NCBI GenBank assembly: GCA_019750335.1
Contig: JAIEOQ010000008.1
Span: forward strand, 124,001-188,000
Length of the DNA: 64,000 nucleotides
Reading direction: 5' to 3'
Source of the DNA: Candidatus Obscuribacterales bacterium
GTDB taxonomy: Bacteria > Cyanobacteriota > Vampirovibrionia > Obscuribacterales > Obscuribacteraceae
In this document: positions 1 to 9,097 of the stretch, piece by piece
Numbering within the stretch: the first letter of the stretch is position 1
Layout: every line of letters starts with the position of its first letter
The notes under the pieces: model-generated
The model's database searches: none
What the model was told of the DNA's origin: nothing
Seen by the model: only the letters and a program-made list of their open reading frames with translations
Position numbers and translations under genes: made by a program

Positions 1-1
1 T

Positions 2-1039
2 TACACTCAGGATCATGATTCGCCGATTTCACAAGTGTGCGCTAAAACAATTGTCTCTTCTTATGACGATCATGATGCTCTTAAACTTTTTGCCCAAGAA
101 GCAAAAGTAGTGACTGTTGAATTTGAGAATATTCCAGCTTCCGCTTTAAAAGGAATCGAAGAAATAACCAAAGTAGCACCATCTTCAACAGTGCTGCATA
201 TCGCCCAAAATCGTTTACGCGAAAAAAGTTATTTATCCGATCACGGTTTTCCGACAGTTCCTTTTTATCCGGTGCGCACAAGCGCCGACTTAAAAGGAGC
301 CCTCTCTAAAACCGGTTTGCCTGCCGTATTAAAAAGCTCAGGTTCCGGCTACGACGGCAAAGGACAGCGCATAATTCGCGACGCCGCTCAAGCTGAAGCT
401 TTATATAAAGAGCTTGGCGAAGTGGAGTGCATACTTGAACCTTTCATCAATTTTGAAAAAGAAGTTTCGGTAATTGGCGCTCGCAGCTCATTTGGCGAAG
501 TCAAAACTCACGGTCCAATCGAGAATGTGCATCACAATCATATTCTCGACATGTCCTCAGTACCGGCAAGAATCAACTGGCGATTGGCCGCCGAAGCAGT
601 TGAAATGACTTGCGCCGTAATGGAATCTTTGGATATTACCGGTCTGCTTTGTTTGGAATTTTTTGTTTGGCAGGATCGCTTGCTGATTAATGAAATCGCA
701 CCACGTCCTCATAATTCAGGGCATTACAGCCTGGACGCCTGTCCTACCAGTCAATTTGAACAACATATTCGGGCAATAACCGGCATGCCGCTTGGCAAAA
801 CAGAACCGCACTCAGCGGCGGCGATGGTTAATCTGCTTGGTGATTTGTGGCAGGACGGCGCTCCGGAATGGTCATACACTTTAGAGATACCGGACGTGCA
901 CTTACATCTTTACGGTAAAACCGAAGCTCGCCCGGGACGAAAAATGGGTCATTTAACCACCTGTTCGCGCTGGGTGGAAGAAGCTCAAGAGTTGGCGCTT
1001 AAAGCCCGGGATCGACTGACAACAGCACGCATTGGTTGA
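2..1039 (+). CDS. purK: 5-(carboxyamino)imidazole ribonucleotide synthase, 5' end outside window
   Basis: This is an ATP-grasp enzyme of purine synthesis that carboxylates aminoimidazole ribonucleotide with ATP and bicarbonate. The reading frame is open to the left edge: bases 2-34 encode YTQDHDSPISQ, which continues the family's conserved N-terminal stretch, so the GTG at 35 is internal. About 345 residues are visible, and roughly 30-40 N-terminal residues (the start of the Rossmann-like domain) are missing. Visible signatures are VTVEFENIP, the ATP-binding loop KSSGSGYDGKGQ, and the C-terminal NEIAPRPHNSGHYS that is diagnostic for PurK. Usual PurK length is 355-390 residues, so the 3' end is complete. 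The partner purE is not in view and may lie upstream. Confidence 0.95.
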   Translation, partial: YTQDHDSPISQVCAKTIVSSYDDHDALKLFAQEAKVVTVEFENIPASALKGIEEITKVAPSSTVLHIAQNRLREKSYLSDHGFPTVPFYPVRTSADLKGALSKTGLPAVLKSSGSGYDGKGQRIIRDAAQAEALYKELGEVECILEPFINFEKEVSVIGARSSFGEVKTHGPIENVHHNHILDMSSVPARINWRLAAEAVEMTCAVMESLDITGLLCLEFFVWQDRLLINEIAPRPHNSGHYSLDACPTSQFEQHIRAITGMPLGKTEPHSAAAMVNLLGDLWQDGAPEWSYTLEIPDVHLHLYGKTEARPGRKMGHLTTCSRWVEEAQELALKARDRLTTARIG

Positions 1040-1083
1040 CCTGTTGTATCCAGCCGGAGAAATTACCACTAAAATAGATTTAG

Positions 1084-2154
1084 ATGGATAAGCCGGTGGA
1101 CAATATAACTAATATGCTCAGCGAAAATGAAAGCAATCAACTTCTTTTGGTTGCTAAGAAGCTGAGCGCCGAAAAGGCATCCGTCCTCGCCTCAACGGAA
1201 GCTTCGTCCATTGCTTTAGCAATCCTGCATTGCTCTCTGGCTAGCAGCACAAAAAAAATGCTTGCCAGTGTCAGCTCGGATTCGGCCCAAGCAGCTACAT
1301 CAATTTTGAATGAGTATTTGAATAATCCGGAACAGTACCCACAAATCAAAAAATCAGTCTTGATCCACTCGTCACAAGCAGCAGAAGAAGCCGCTTTTAA
1401 CGAAATCATCCAGTGGGGAAAAGATAAAGCTTTGGCAAAAGCCGAAGCTGCCGCCCGAACTTTGCTAGAAGCAAAAATCAATCAAACCGCGACCAAAGAG
1501 CTGCAAGAAAAAATGAGCCGAGAGCTCAATGATTACATCGTTCAATTACCATCAGACGCAAAAAGACAAAAAGCAGTAGAACAATTTCTGCAAAAAGAAT
1601 TTCAAGCATATTCGACAGAAGCCTGCCAGAAAGCGCTTACAGCTGAGTTACGTCGTAAAGCTCAAAAAGCAGCCCAAGAAGCCGCAGCCACTGTTGCTTG
1701 TGAAGCAAGCGAAGGTTTGATCAAAGCCAGATCCGAACTTGAAGCAAAAAAATCTGCTGAACAAACGGCAAAAAACGAGATTCTCAATTTAGTCACACTC
1801 AAGTCTAAGTGCCAAATTGCTAAGTCAGTGAACGATTATTTTAACGAACAGTTTGCTCAGGGCCAACGCGAAATTGATCCGCAAATCTGTGGAGCGGCAT
1901 TGGAAAAAATGATCAATGATACAGTTGAAACTGCGCTGACTGAAGTCTCTACCCATGAAGCTCTGCAAGATTACAAAGAGCTGCTTATTGATAAAGTTCG
2001 TCATACCGCTCTGGAAGTGGCCGACGATATTTGCCAAAATCCGCAAGTCGTCCCCAAGGACGGGACAAAACAAATGTCCGTCCCTTTATTTATCGGCATT
2101 CAGATCGTTGTCGCTTGCTTGCTTATTTGGTTTATTCTTTTCGGCCCGAAATAG
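1084..2154 (+). CDS. Ala-rich coiled-coil protein with C-terminal membrane anchor, unknown function
   Basis: I do not recognise this 356-residue protein. Residues about 10-330 are strongly helical and rich in Ala, Glu, Lys and Gln, consistent with long coiled coils. Residues about 333-353 (starting VPLFIGIQIVV) form one hydrophobic segment followed by only a few residues, so the protein looks tail-anchored with its bulk in the cytoplasm. There is no N-terminal signal peptide. It starts 44 bases after purK with no clear Shine-Dalgarno before the ATG at 1084; the ATG at 1114 is an alternative. It converges on tkt with an 11-base gap. A structural or membrane-organising role is possible but only a guess. 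Confidence 0.7.
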   Translation: MDKPVDNITNMLSENESNQLLLVAKKLSAEKASVLASTEASSIALAILHCSLASSTKKMLASVSSDSAQAATSILNEYLNNPEQYPQIKKSVLIHSSQAAEEAAFNEIIQWGKDKALAKAEAAARTLLEAKINQTATKELQEKMSRELNDYIVQLPSDAKRQKAVEQFLQKEFQAYSTEACQKALTAELRRKAQKAAQEAAATVACEASEGLIKARSELEAKKSAEQTAKNEILNLVTLKSKCQIAKSVNDYFNEQFAQGQREIDPQICGAALEKMINDTVETALTEVSTHEALQDYKELLIDKVRHTALEVADDICQNPQVVPKDGTKQMSVPLFIGIQIVVACLLIWFILFGPK

Positions 2155-2165
2155 CCAATTGGAAT

Positions 2166-4019
2166 TTAAGCCAAATGCTTCTTAACAGCGTTGACGATAT
2201 GCTTAGCGTTAATGCCAGCTGAATCAAGCAGCTCGTCAGGCGTAGCCGAACCAGCCATGATGCGCACAGCCAGCTTGACCAAGCGCGGCAAGGTTGCTTT
2301 TTCATCAGAGAAAGCTTCAGCTACGGCTTCACCAATCCCGCCTTCCGGATAATGGTCCTCAACGGTTATAAGCAAGCCTGTCTCTTTAGCTGCTTGCTGC
2401 AGAGTTTTAACATCAACAGGTTTAATCGAATAAAGATCGATTACTCGCACATTAATGCCGGCAGCCTTAAGCTCTTCGTAAGCCTTCAAGCTTTCATGCA
2501 ATGTGATACCGGCAGCAATAAGAGTGGCTTTGTCTTTGTCCGAGCTGCGCAATACTTTGCTGCCACCTACCGGGAATTTCTCGTCAGCTTTATAAAGAAT
2601 CGGTGTTTTTTCACGGGTGGAACGCATATAACTTATTCCCGGCAAATCGGCCATATCTTCAACTAAACGATAAGCACAAACTGCGTCGGAAGGATAAAGC
2701 ACAGTACTGCCGTAAACGGCGCGCATCATCGCTAGATCTTCCAAAGCCATCTGCGAAGGTCCGTCTTGACCGATAGAGACACCGGCGTGGGATCCGCAAA
2801 GACTGATCTTTGCTCGCGAAACAGCACCCATACGAATGAAGTCATATGCTCGCGTTAAAAAAGCAGCAAAGGTCGAAGAAAAAGTTGTTTTACCGCGGGT
2901 AGACATACCGATGGCCGCACCAACCATCTGCTGTTCGGCAATATACATTTCAAAGAAACGATCCGGAAAAGCATCGCGGAATTTTTCGGAGTAAGTAGAA
3001 TTACCGACTTCGGCATCAAGTACAACTACATCCGGACGGATAGAACCTAAAGCTTTGAGAGCATCGCCATAAGCTTCACGGGTAGCAACAGGACCAGTGT
3101 AAGCCGGTGCTGCCAAACTACCTTTTGCTTTTTCATTTTTGAAATTAGTACTTGCCGGTTTTTGTACTTTAACAGTCAGATTATTCTCACCGCCAAGCTC
3201 TTTGATTGCCGCTTCAGCTTGCTCTTTACTGAGAGCTTTGCCATGCCAATTATCTTTATTGGCAGTTAAAGCAATACCGTGTCCCTTTTCAGTTTTGGCG
3301 ATAATCACGCAAGGCTTGCCTGAAACAGTTTGTGCTTCAGCAAAAGCTTTATCAATTTGTTCAACATCATGTCCGTTGATTTCAATGGCATGCCAGCCGA
3401 AAGCACGCGCACGAGCCGCATACTCAGCAGAGTCCCATTGCAGCTCGGTCGGACCACGTTGACCCAAACGATTCATATCGATAATTGCTGTTAAATTATC
3501 GAGCTTATAAAAAGATGCGGTATTGAAAGCTTCCCAAACCGAACCTTCAGCTGTTTCGCTATCACCAAGCAAAACCCAGGTGCGGAAAGGCAGCTTATCC
3601 AAATATTTGCCAACGAGCGCCATACCGGTGCCCATGGATAAACCTTGACCAAGTGAGCCGGTAGCAACATCAACCCAAGGCAGAATTTCCGGTACCGGGT
3701 GACCTTCGAGCCGACTGCCGTTTTTACGCAAACTCATCAACTCTTCGTCAGTAATGGCACCGGCAGCCTTATAGAATGAATAAAGCAAAGGTGCAGCGTG
3801 CCCTTTGGAAAAGATCAAACGATCGTTGTTCGGATTGTGCGGGCTATCAAAGTCGTAGCGCAAATATTTTTCCATCAGCACAGCCATCAAGTCGGCAGCC
3901 GACATGGATGAAGTCGGGTGGCCGGAACCGGCCTCAGTCGTGCAGCGTATGCTGTCAATGCGTAGCTGCTGGGCAAGTTTCTGCCAAGCTTGAACCTTTG
4001 AAACTTGAACTTCAACCAT
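2166..4019 (-). CDS. tkt: Transketolase, single-chain animal/archaeal-like type
   Basis: The enzyme transfers two-carbon units in the pentose phosphate pathway using thiamine diphosphate. The 617-residue chain has the TPP domain (AGSGHPTSSMSAA; the GDSETAEGSVWEA motif ending in DMNRLGQ), the pyrimidine-binding domain (VVLDAEVGNSTYSE, EMYIAEQQMVGAA) and a C-terminal domain. It resembles the roughly 620-residue vertebrate-type transketolase (AAGSGHPTS, SKGHAAPLLY, EGHPVPE) more than the roughly 660-residue E. coli TktA type. The GTG at 4031 would add four residues, but an AAGGTGG ribosome site lies just before the ATG at 4019 and overlaps that GTG, so 4019 is chosen. It is divergent from the aminopeptidase gene. 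Confidence 0.95.
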   Translation of the reverse strand: MVEVQVSKVQAWQKLAQQLRIDSIRCTTEAGSGHPTSSMSAADLMAVLMEKYLRYDFDSPHNPNNDRLIFSKGHAAPLLYSFYKAAGAITDEELMSLRKNGSRLEGHPVPEILPWVDVATGSLGQGLSMGTGMALVGKYLDKLPFRTWVLLGDSETAEGSVWEAFNTASFYKLDNLTAIIDMNRLGQRGPTELQWDSAEYAARARAFGWHAIEINGHDVEQIDKAFAEAQTVSGKPCVIIAKTEKGHGIALTANKDNWHGKALSKEQAEAAIKELGGENNLTVKVQKPASTNFKNEKAKGSLAAPAYTGPVATREAYGDALKALGSIRPDVVVLDAEVGNSTYSEKFRDAFPDRFFEMYIAEQQMVGAAIGMSTRGKTTFSSTFAAFLTRAYDFIRMGAVSRAKISLCGSHAGVSIGQDGPSQMALEDLAMMRAVYGSTVLYPSDAVCAYRLVEDMADLPGISYMRSTREKTPILYKADEKFPVGGSKVLRSSDKDKATLIAAGITLHESLKAYEELKAAGINVRVIDLYSIKPVDVKTLQQAAKETGLLITVEDHYPEGGIGEAVAEAFSDEKATLPRLVKLAVRIMAGSATPDELLDSAGINAKHIVNAVKKHLA

Positions 4020-4243
4020 TCTCGTTACCACCTTAAATTGCAGTACCCAGGACCCGAGTTACCCGAGCTTCCAAAATCAACGTTAAAACCTGACTGTGTA
4101 TTTTACTGAAAGATCGCTTGTTCTGCCATCGGCTGCTGAACTTGATTTGTGGTAAGCTCTGTCTCATTCTTTTAAGCCCCGCCTGTCAAGTCTTCTTGAG
4201 AAGGGCTTTTATATCGATTGCAAGCGACAAAAGGAGCCTGTCC

Positions 4244-6823
4244 ATGTCAACAAAATCCTCCGCTGTAGCCGAACCGGAACTTTTGGAATATCGCTTACCG
4301 CGTTATGTCGTACCCAGTCGATACGAGATTAAATTGAGCCCGGACTTGAAGACATTTAAGTTTGATGGCGAAGTAACGATTCAAACAGATGTCAAAGAAG
4401 AGTGCAAAGAAATCCTACTCAACGCTTTGGAACTTGAAATCCATAAAGCGTCAGTCACTAACGGCAAAGAGACTCACGAAGCATCCTTTCAACTGATTGA
4501 AGACAAAGAACGCTTAAAGCTGACAGTGAAAGAGCCCTTGAAAGCCGGTCCCTGGCAAATAAAAATTACTTTTACCGGCGAGCTGAACGATAAGCTGCAC
4601 GGTTTTTATCGCAGCACTTATAAAGATCGCGACGGCAACGCCAAAGTAATCGGCACCACTCAGTTTGAAGCAACCGATGCCCGAAGAGCTTTTCCTTGTT
4701 TTGACGAACCTGATTTTAAAGCTGTATATCAAGTTTCACTGACTATCGATGAAAATTTAACAGCTATTTCCAACACCAGCTTGCATAAAGAAAGCAAGCT
4801 CGGCAACGGCAAAAAAGAGCTTGTTTTCAAAGACACGATTAAGATGTCCACTTATCTTGTCGCTTTTGTTGTTGGCGAATTTGAATTTACCGAAGCAGTG
4901 ATGGCCGGCAAAACACCAATTCGTGTTTGCTGCGTCCCGGGAAAAATGAGCTTGACTAAGTTCGCCATGTCATCAGGTGTTCATGCTCTCAACTTTTTTG
5001 AAAAATATTACGGTGTTCCTTATGCCGGCGACAAACTTGATTTAATCGCCATTCCTGACTTTGCTTTCGGCGCCATGGAGAATCTCGGCTGCGTCACTTT
5101 TCGTGAAAGCGCTTTGCTTGTCAATGAAGCGACAGCTTCACATAGCGAACTCGAGCGCATTGCCGATGTTGTCGCTCACGAAATCGCTCACATGTGGTTT
5201 GGTGATTTAACTACCATGAGCTGGTGGAACGGCATATGGCTAAACGAAGCCTTTGCTACTTTTGCTGAGATGCTTGCTGTCGATGATTTCAAACCGGAAT
5301 GGAAACGCTGGAACACATTTGCCGTTGAACGCGCTGCCGCCTTCATTACAGACAGCTTGCGCAGCACACGTCCAATTGAATTCCCTGTTCATCATGCTCA
5401 TGAATGCGAAGCGATGTTCGATGTGCTCACTTATCAAAAAGGCGCATCGGTATTAAGAATGCTTGAGCAGTTTTTGGACAAGGATGTGTTCAGAAAAGGG
5501 ATCAGCCATTATTTGAACAAACATCAATTTGCTAATACTGAAACAAGTGACTTGTGGAACGCCATTGAAGAAGTATCCAAAGTACCGGTAACTAAACTGA
5601 TGGATTCCTGGATCTTCCAAAAAGGTCATCCGATGATCTCAGTAGAACTGGATGCCACAGGCAAAAAGCTAACTCTTTCACAACAACGCTTTTTCTATTT
5701 ACCTGAAGAAAATTGCAAGCAACTTTTTCATGTACCGATTTTGCTTGAGCTGAAAACAAGCAAAGGCAAAGAGCTGAAAAAAGTTCTGCTTACTGAAGAA
5801 AAAACAGTGATTGATTTAGCAGAACCGGTGGATTATGTAATCGCTAACGCCGGCGGACACGGCTTCTATCGTGTGCGCTATTCACCTGAGTTGCTGAAAA
5901 AAGTAACTGAAAATGTATTTGAGAAGTTGACACCAACCGAACGTTTCAACTTGGTCAATGACACATGGGCTATGGTCATTGCCGGCTACACATCAGCCAG
6001 CGATTATTTGCAAATGATGCCGATGTTCCAAAACGAAACAGACAAAAATGTTTGGTTTGTTTTAACCAGCTCGCTTGCTTATATGGAACGTGTGCTTGAT
6101 GAAGCCGATCGTGAAAAGTTGGCTCCTTACGTACGCAAACTTGTTAAGCCAATGCTGGAAAAACTAGGCTGGACCGCTAAAGCTGGCGAAGACGAACTGA
6201 CAAGACAGCTGCGCGGTACTCTTATTGGCGCCATGGGCACTTTAGGTAACTGTTCGGAAGCACACAAAAAAGCTGCCGAACTTTATGAGCAATACAAAAA
6301 AGACGCCCAGTCGGTCGATCCAAACATCGTTCCGGCTTTAATTGGCATTTTAGCTGCCAGCGGCGATAAACAAAGATATGACGAATTCATGAATCTATGG
6401 CGTTCCAGCAAAACGCCGCAAGAAGAAGAACGCTATCTTTTTGCTCTAGCTGGTTTCAGAAACAAAGATCTGCTCAACCATACATTAAAGCTAACAACAA
6501 ATGGCGAGGTGCGCACGCAAAACGCTCCTTACTTATTGCGCTCAGTAATGATGAACCTGGCCGGACGCGACCTAGCCTGGAATCATCTGAAGTCCAACTG
6601 GGAATACATCATGACCAAATACCCGGACAACTCCATATCACGTATGGTTGAAGGGGTTACGGCGCTGGTATGCCCTGACTGGGAAGCTGACGTCAATAAA
6701 TTCATCAAAGAGAACCCAATTAAGCAAGGCAGCAAGACCATCGAGCAACATCTCGAACGCTTGAACGTAGCTGTAAAATTTAAGGCCCGTGAAAGCAAAA
6801 AGATGGCTACCAGCTTAAACTAA
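4244..6823 (+). CDS. M1 family zinc aminopeptidase (puromycin-sensitive type)
   Basis: A gluzincin that removes N-terminal residues from peptides. The 859-residue protein carries the exopeptidase motif GAMEN (about residue 280) and the zinc site HEIAH (about residue 311), with the third ligand in LNEAFATFAE 18 residues later. An N-terminal beta-sandwich precedes the catalytic domain, and a long helical ERAP1_C-like domain follows from about residue 530. The frame is open further upstream (to 4118), but AAGGAG at 4231-4236 sits seven bases before the ATG at 4244, and no signal peptide is present from that start, so a cytoplasmic enzyme is likely. The family is typically about 850-900 residues. 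Confidence 0.95.
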   Translation: MSTKSSAVAEPELLEYRLPRYVVPSRYEIKLSPDLKTFKFDGEVTIQTDVKEECKEILLNALELEIHKASVTNGKETHEASFQLIEDKERLKLTVKEPLKAGPWQIKITFTGELNDKLHGFYRSTYKDRDGNAKVIGTTQFEATDARRAFPCFDEPDFKAVYQVSLTIDENLTAISNTSLHKESKLGNGKKELVFKDTIKMSTYLVAFVVGEFEFTEAVMAGKTPIRVCCVPGKMSLTKFAMSSGVHALNFFEKYYGVPYAGDKLDLIAIPDFAFGAMENLGCVTFRESALLVNEATASHSELERIADVVAHEIAHMWFGDLTTMSWWNGIWLNEAFATFAEMLAVDDFKPEWKRWNTFAVERAAAFITDSLRSTRPIEFPVHHAHECEAMFDVLTYQKGASVLRMLEQFLDKDVFRKGISHYLNKHQFANTETSDLWNAIEEVSKVPVTKLMDSWIFQKGHPMISVELDATGKKLTLSQQRFFYLPEENCKQLFHVPILLELKTSKGKELKKVLLTEEKTVIDLAEPVDYVIANAGGHGFYRVRYSPELLKKVTENVFEKLTPTERFNLVNDTWAMVIAGYTSASDYLQMMPMFQNETDKNVWFVLTSSLAYMERVLDEADREKLAPYVRKLVKPMLEKLGWTAKAGEDELTRQLRGTLIGAMGTLGNCSEAHKKAAELYEQYKKDAQSVDPNIVPALIGILAASGDKQRYDEFMNLWRSSKTPQEEERYLFALAGFRNKDLLNHTLKLTTNGEVRTQNAPYLLRSVMMNLAGRDLAWNHLKSNWEYIMTKYPDNSISRMVEGVTALVCPDWEADVNKFIKENPIKQGSKTIEQHLERLNVAVKFKARESKKMATSLN

Positions 6824-6855
6824 GCCACAAAATTGCCACAATTTCTGCTTATGCT

Positions 6856-6889
6856 GTCCAAATATATTGGACTACGTATATTTACGTAG
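6856..6889. other. Two back-to-back stem-loops in the leader of the next gene
   Basis: GTCCAA/TTGGAC (6856-6861 with 6867-6872) is followed directly by CTACGTA/TACGTAG (6872-6878 with 6883-6889), with 4-5 base loops. They lie between the aminopeptidase stop and the 6976 gene. No U-tract follows on either strand, so they are not simple terminators. They may be a regulatory leader or protein-binding sites. Confidence 0.45.
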
Positions 6890-6975
6890 GAGCACGCTTT
6901 TTGGCGTTGCGATCCATATAGATATGATCAATCATAGTCTGATTACTAACGGGCAGATTTTGAGGCGGTTGAATA

Positions 6976-9060
6976 ATGGAACCAAAAGGCTTCGACGCAC
7001 CGGCGCCAGCAGAAGATCAAAATAAACAGCTACAACAGCCAACCGAGAAACAGGAAAGCAAGAAAGATTCCACGCAGGTTACTGTCGAGCAAGAGAATAA
7101 AGAGCGCGAACAAAAACAGATAACCGAAGCCCAAGATGGCGCAAAAAATCAATTTACTGCCGAATTTAAAACTGTTGGACAAGCCAATTTATCTTTAGCA
7201 GCCACAGAGGTTGCAGCAGGACGCGTTACCCAGTCAGTAGCAGACATGGCTCAGATAACCGGCAAATCCGTTAATCAAGTAGAAGCAGCGTTAGCCGCAG
7301 GCATATTCGATCCTGGCGACATATCTAAATTAAGTAATCGCGATTTATTCAAACGCGATAAAGCAAATAATAAAGAGACCCAAGAAGACAAATTGGCCCT
7401 GCTTGATCCACAAAGTTTGAAATCGAACAACAGCGACATTGTTAAAGAAGGAGCTGTTTTTGAAAGAGCCTTCAAGCCAACAGAGTCTGAACCACGCGAA
7501 CGCACCGAAAAGCTGAACGGCGAACGCGACATCGATCCGGCAAAAGACAATCTGCCGGCTACAGTCAAAAACTACGAAGACTTTCTGAAACGCAGCGGTG
7601 TCCCAGCCGGTGAAGCTGCGGATAAATCAAAACAGCTTGAATCTTTCTTGAATAAATCAAACGAAGATTTGCACAATCCGGAAATTGCCAAACATTTGCA
7701 AGGTACGCCTGAACAAGAAATGGCGCGCATGTGCAAAGCGATGAACGAAGTAATGGAGAGCCGTGAAGGTCCGCTTACACAAACGGACAGAGCTAATCTG
7801 GTTATGGGTATGGCCGCTCGCTCGGCTGACGCCGAGACTTACGGCAACCAAGGGCAGCACAAAACTTGCGCACTTGAGTCTTTAAGCAACACACAAATGA
7901 CCACTCGCCGTGCCGAAGAGCTGGAAAAAATGGCTTCGGTAGCCAATAAAGGCGGCGCTTATGTCGGCGAGGGCGAAGATCGTCATTGGGTTGGAGTTAA
8001 CGAAGCAAGCCGTATACCTGATTTTGAATCGAATCAAGAATGGAACGCTGCTGTTTTCGGCAATGGCGGACAACGCAGTATGACCGGACAGATGGCCGAA
8101 GCTACTGGCGGCGGACAACGCGATTTAGCCGGTCAATTGAGCGACGCTCTTTATGGACAGTTAGCCGCAGACCTTGAAACCAGTCGTTTGCGTGCTTCCG
8201 GCCAGATTGGCAAGAATCAAAGTCTGGAATATTTTGCTGCACATCTGGATACGGCCGGTGCCGGTTACAAAGCCGGTCAAGATTCAACCAATGAAGGTCA
8301 GACTTTAACTACGAAAACCGAAAAAGGTTTAAGACGTGAACTGGTTAACGCCGGTGTCCCGGACAGCAAGCCTAGCGATTCGGAAGGTCCGCAAGTCGGA
8401 GCCTGGCAGGTAGCCGAACTGCATACAAGAGCAACCGGACAACAAGGCGGTGTTTTTGTCAGCGAAGCGATGCTGAGCATGCCTAACGGCTTAGGTAAAA
8501 AACCAGCCGGCATGGGCGACGACGTTAAGTTGTCTACTTTTACAGATCAAGCCGATCATCAAAGAAAGCTTGCTCAGTACGAAGCAGAAACCGGTCAATC
8601 GGCACAAATTTTAGTGAATGCGCCTTATCTGAAAGGCGGCGGCATGAACGGTCACGGCTTGCACGCCATGTCCGAGTCTACTAAAAACGGCCAGATCCAA
8701 CTGGACAATCAGTGGGGCGGCAATGCAGATAAACTTGCCCACAGCATGAACGCCGCTGATATAGATAAAGCGACCAATCCAGCGCACTGGAGCAAGAATC
8801 AGCCTGATTGGAGTCGTGAGAAGCTCGATCCGGACAGCAATCGCGAAACACGCGACAAGCTGCAAGATGATAAAGACAAAGACAATAAAGACGAGAAAGA
8901 TCGGAAAGCCGAGATCGATAGGCGCACACTCGAAACTCGTATGGCACAATGGCGAGAAGCCAAGTCTCAGCACGACTACGAACAGCAACGACTGCTCAGC
9001 ACCAATAAAGATCATCGTGTCAAGCCGTTTGATCAAGAACCGCCAAGCATGCTTTCTTGA
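6976..9060 (+). CDS. Large Gln-rich protein with papain-like (clan CA) cysteine peptidase motifs
   Basis: No family is recognised over the full 694 residues. The first about 80 residues are disordered and rich in Q, E and K, with no signal peptide. The central and C-terminal parts contain residues arranged as in papain-fold peptidases: Q292 six residues before C298 (NQGQHKTCALES), as Gln19/Cys25 in papain; H563 in GLHAM, like the HAV at the papain His; and N578-Q-W580-G, like papain N-S-W-G, 15 residues after the His. The Cys-His distance (265) is about twice that of papain, implying an insertion. The C-terminus (about 600-694) is highly charged. The gene is followed 37 bases later by a small unknown gene. 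Peptidase or transglutaminase-like activity is inferred from motifs only. Confidence 0.7.
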   Translation: MEPKGFDAPAPAEDQNKQLQQPTEKQESKKDSTQVTVEQENKEREQKQITEAQDGAKNQFTAEFKTVGQANLSLAATEVAAGRVTQSVADMAQITGKSVNQVEAALAAGIFDPGDISKLSNRDLFKRDKANNKETQEDKLALLDPQSLKSNNSDIVKEGAVFERAFKPTESEPRERTEKLNGERDIDPAKDNLPATVKNYEDFLKRSGVPAGEAADKSKQLESFLNKSNEDLHNPEIAKHLQGTPEQEMARMCKAMNEVMESREGPLTQTDRANLVMGMAARSADAETYGNQGQHKTCALESLSNTQMTTRRAEELEKMASVANKGGAYVGEGEDRHWVGVNEASRIPDFESNQEWNAAVFGNGGQRSMTGQMAEATGGGQRDLAGQLSDALYGQLAADLETSRLRASGQIGKNQSLEYFAAHLDTAGAGYKAGQDSTNEGQTLTTKTEKGLRRELVNAGVPDSKPSDSEGPQVGAWQVAELHTRATGQQGGVFVSEAMLSMPNGLGKKPAGMGDDVKLSTFTDQADHQRKLAQYEAETGQSAQILVNAPYLKGGGMNGHGLHAMSESTKNGQIQLDNQWGGNADKLAHSMNAADIDKATNPAHWSKNQPDWSREKLDPDSNRETRDKLQDDKDKDNKDEKDRKAEIDRRTLETRMAQWREAKSQHDYEQQRLLSTNKDHRVKPFDQEPPSMLS

Positions 9061-9097
9061 TATACTCAGCGCTTGAATCGCAATTTCGGATCAAGAC

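Noticed and set aside
35..37. GTG at 35 as the start of purK
   Set aside because: Bases 2-34 are open in frame and encode residues matching the conserved PurK N-terminal region, so the gene begins before the window.
4118..4243. 42-residue N-terminal extension of the M1 aminopeptidase
   Set aside because: It is hydrophobic by chance, lacks a ribosome site, and AAGGAG directly precedes the ATG at 4244; the extension is not family-like.
8611..9036. 141-codon minus-strand frame inside the papain-like gene
   Set aside because: Antisense shadow of a gene with strong codon structure; no ribosome site or recognisable protein features.
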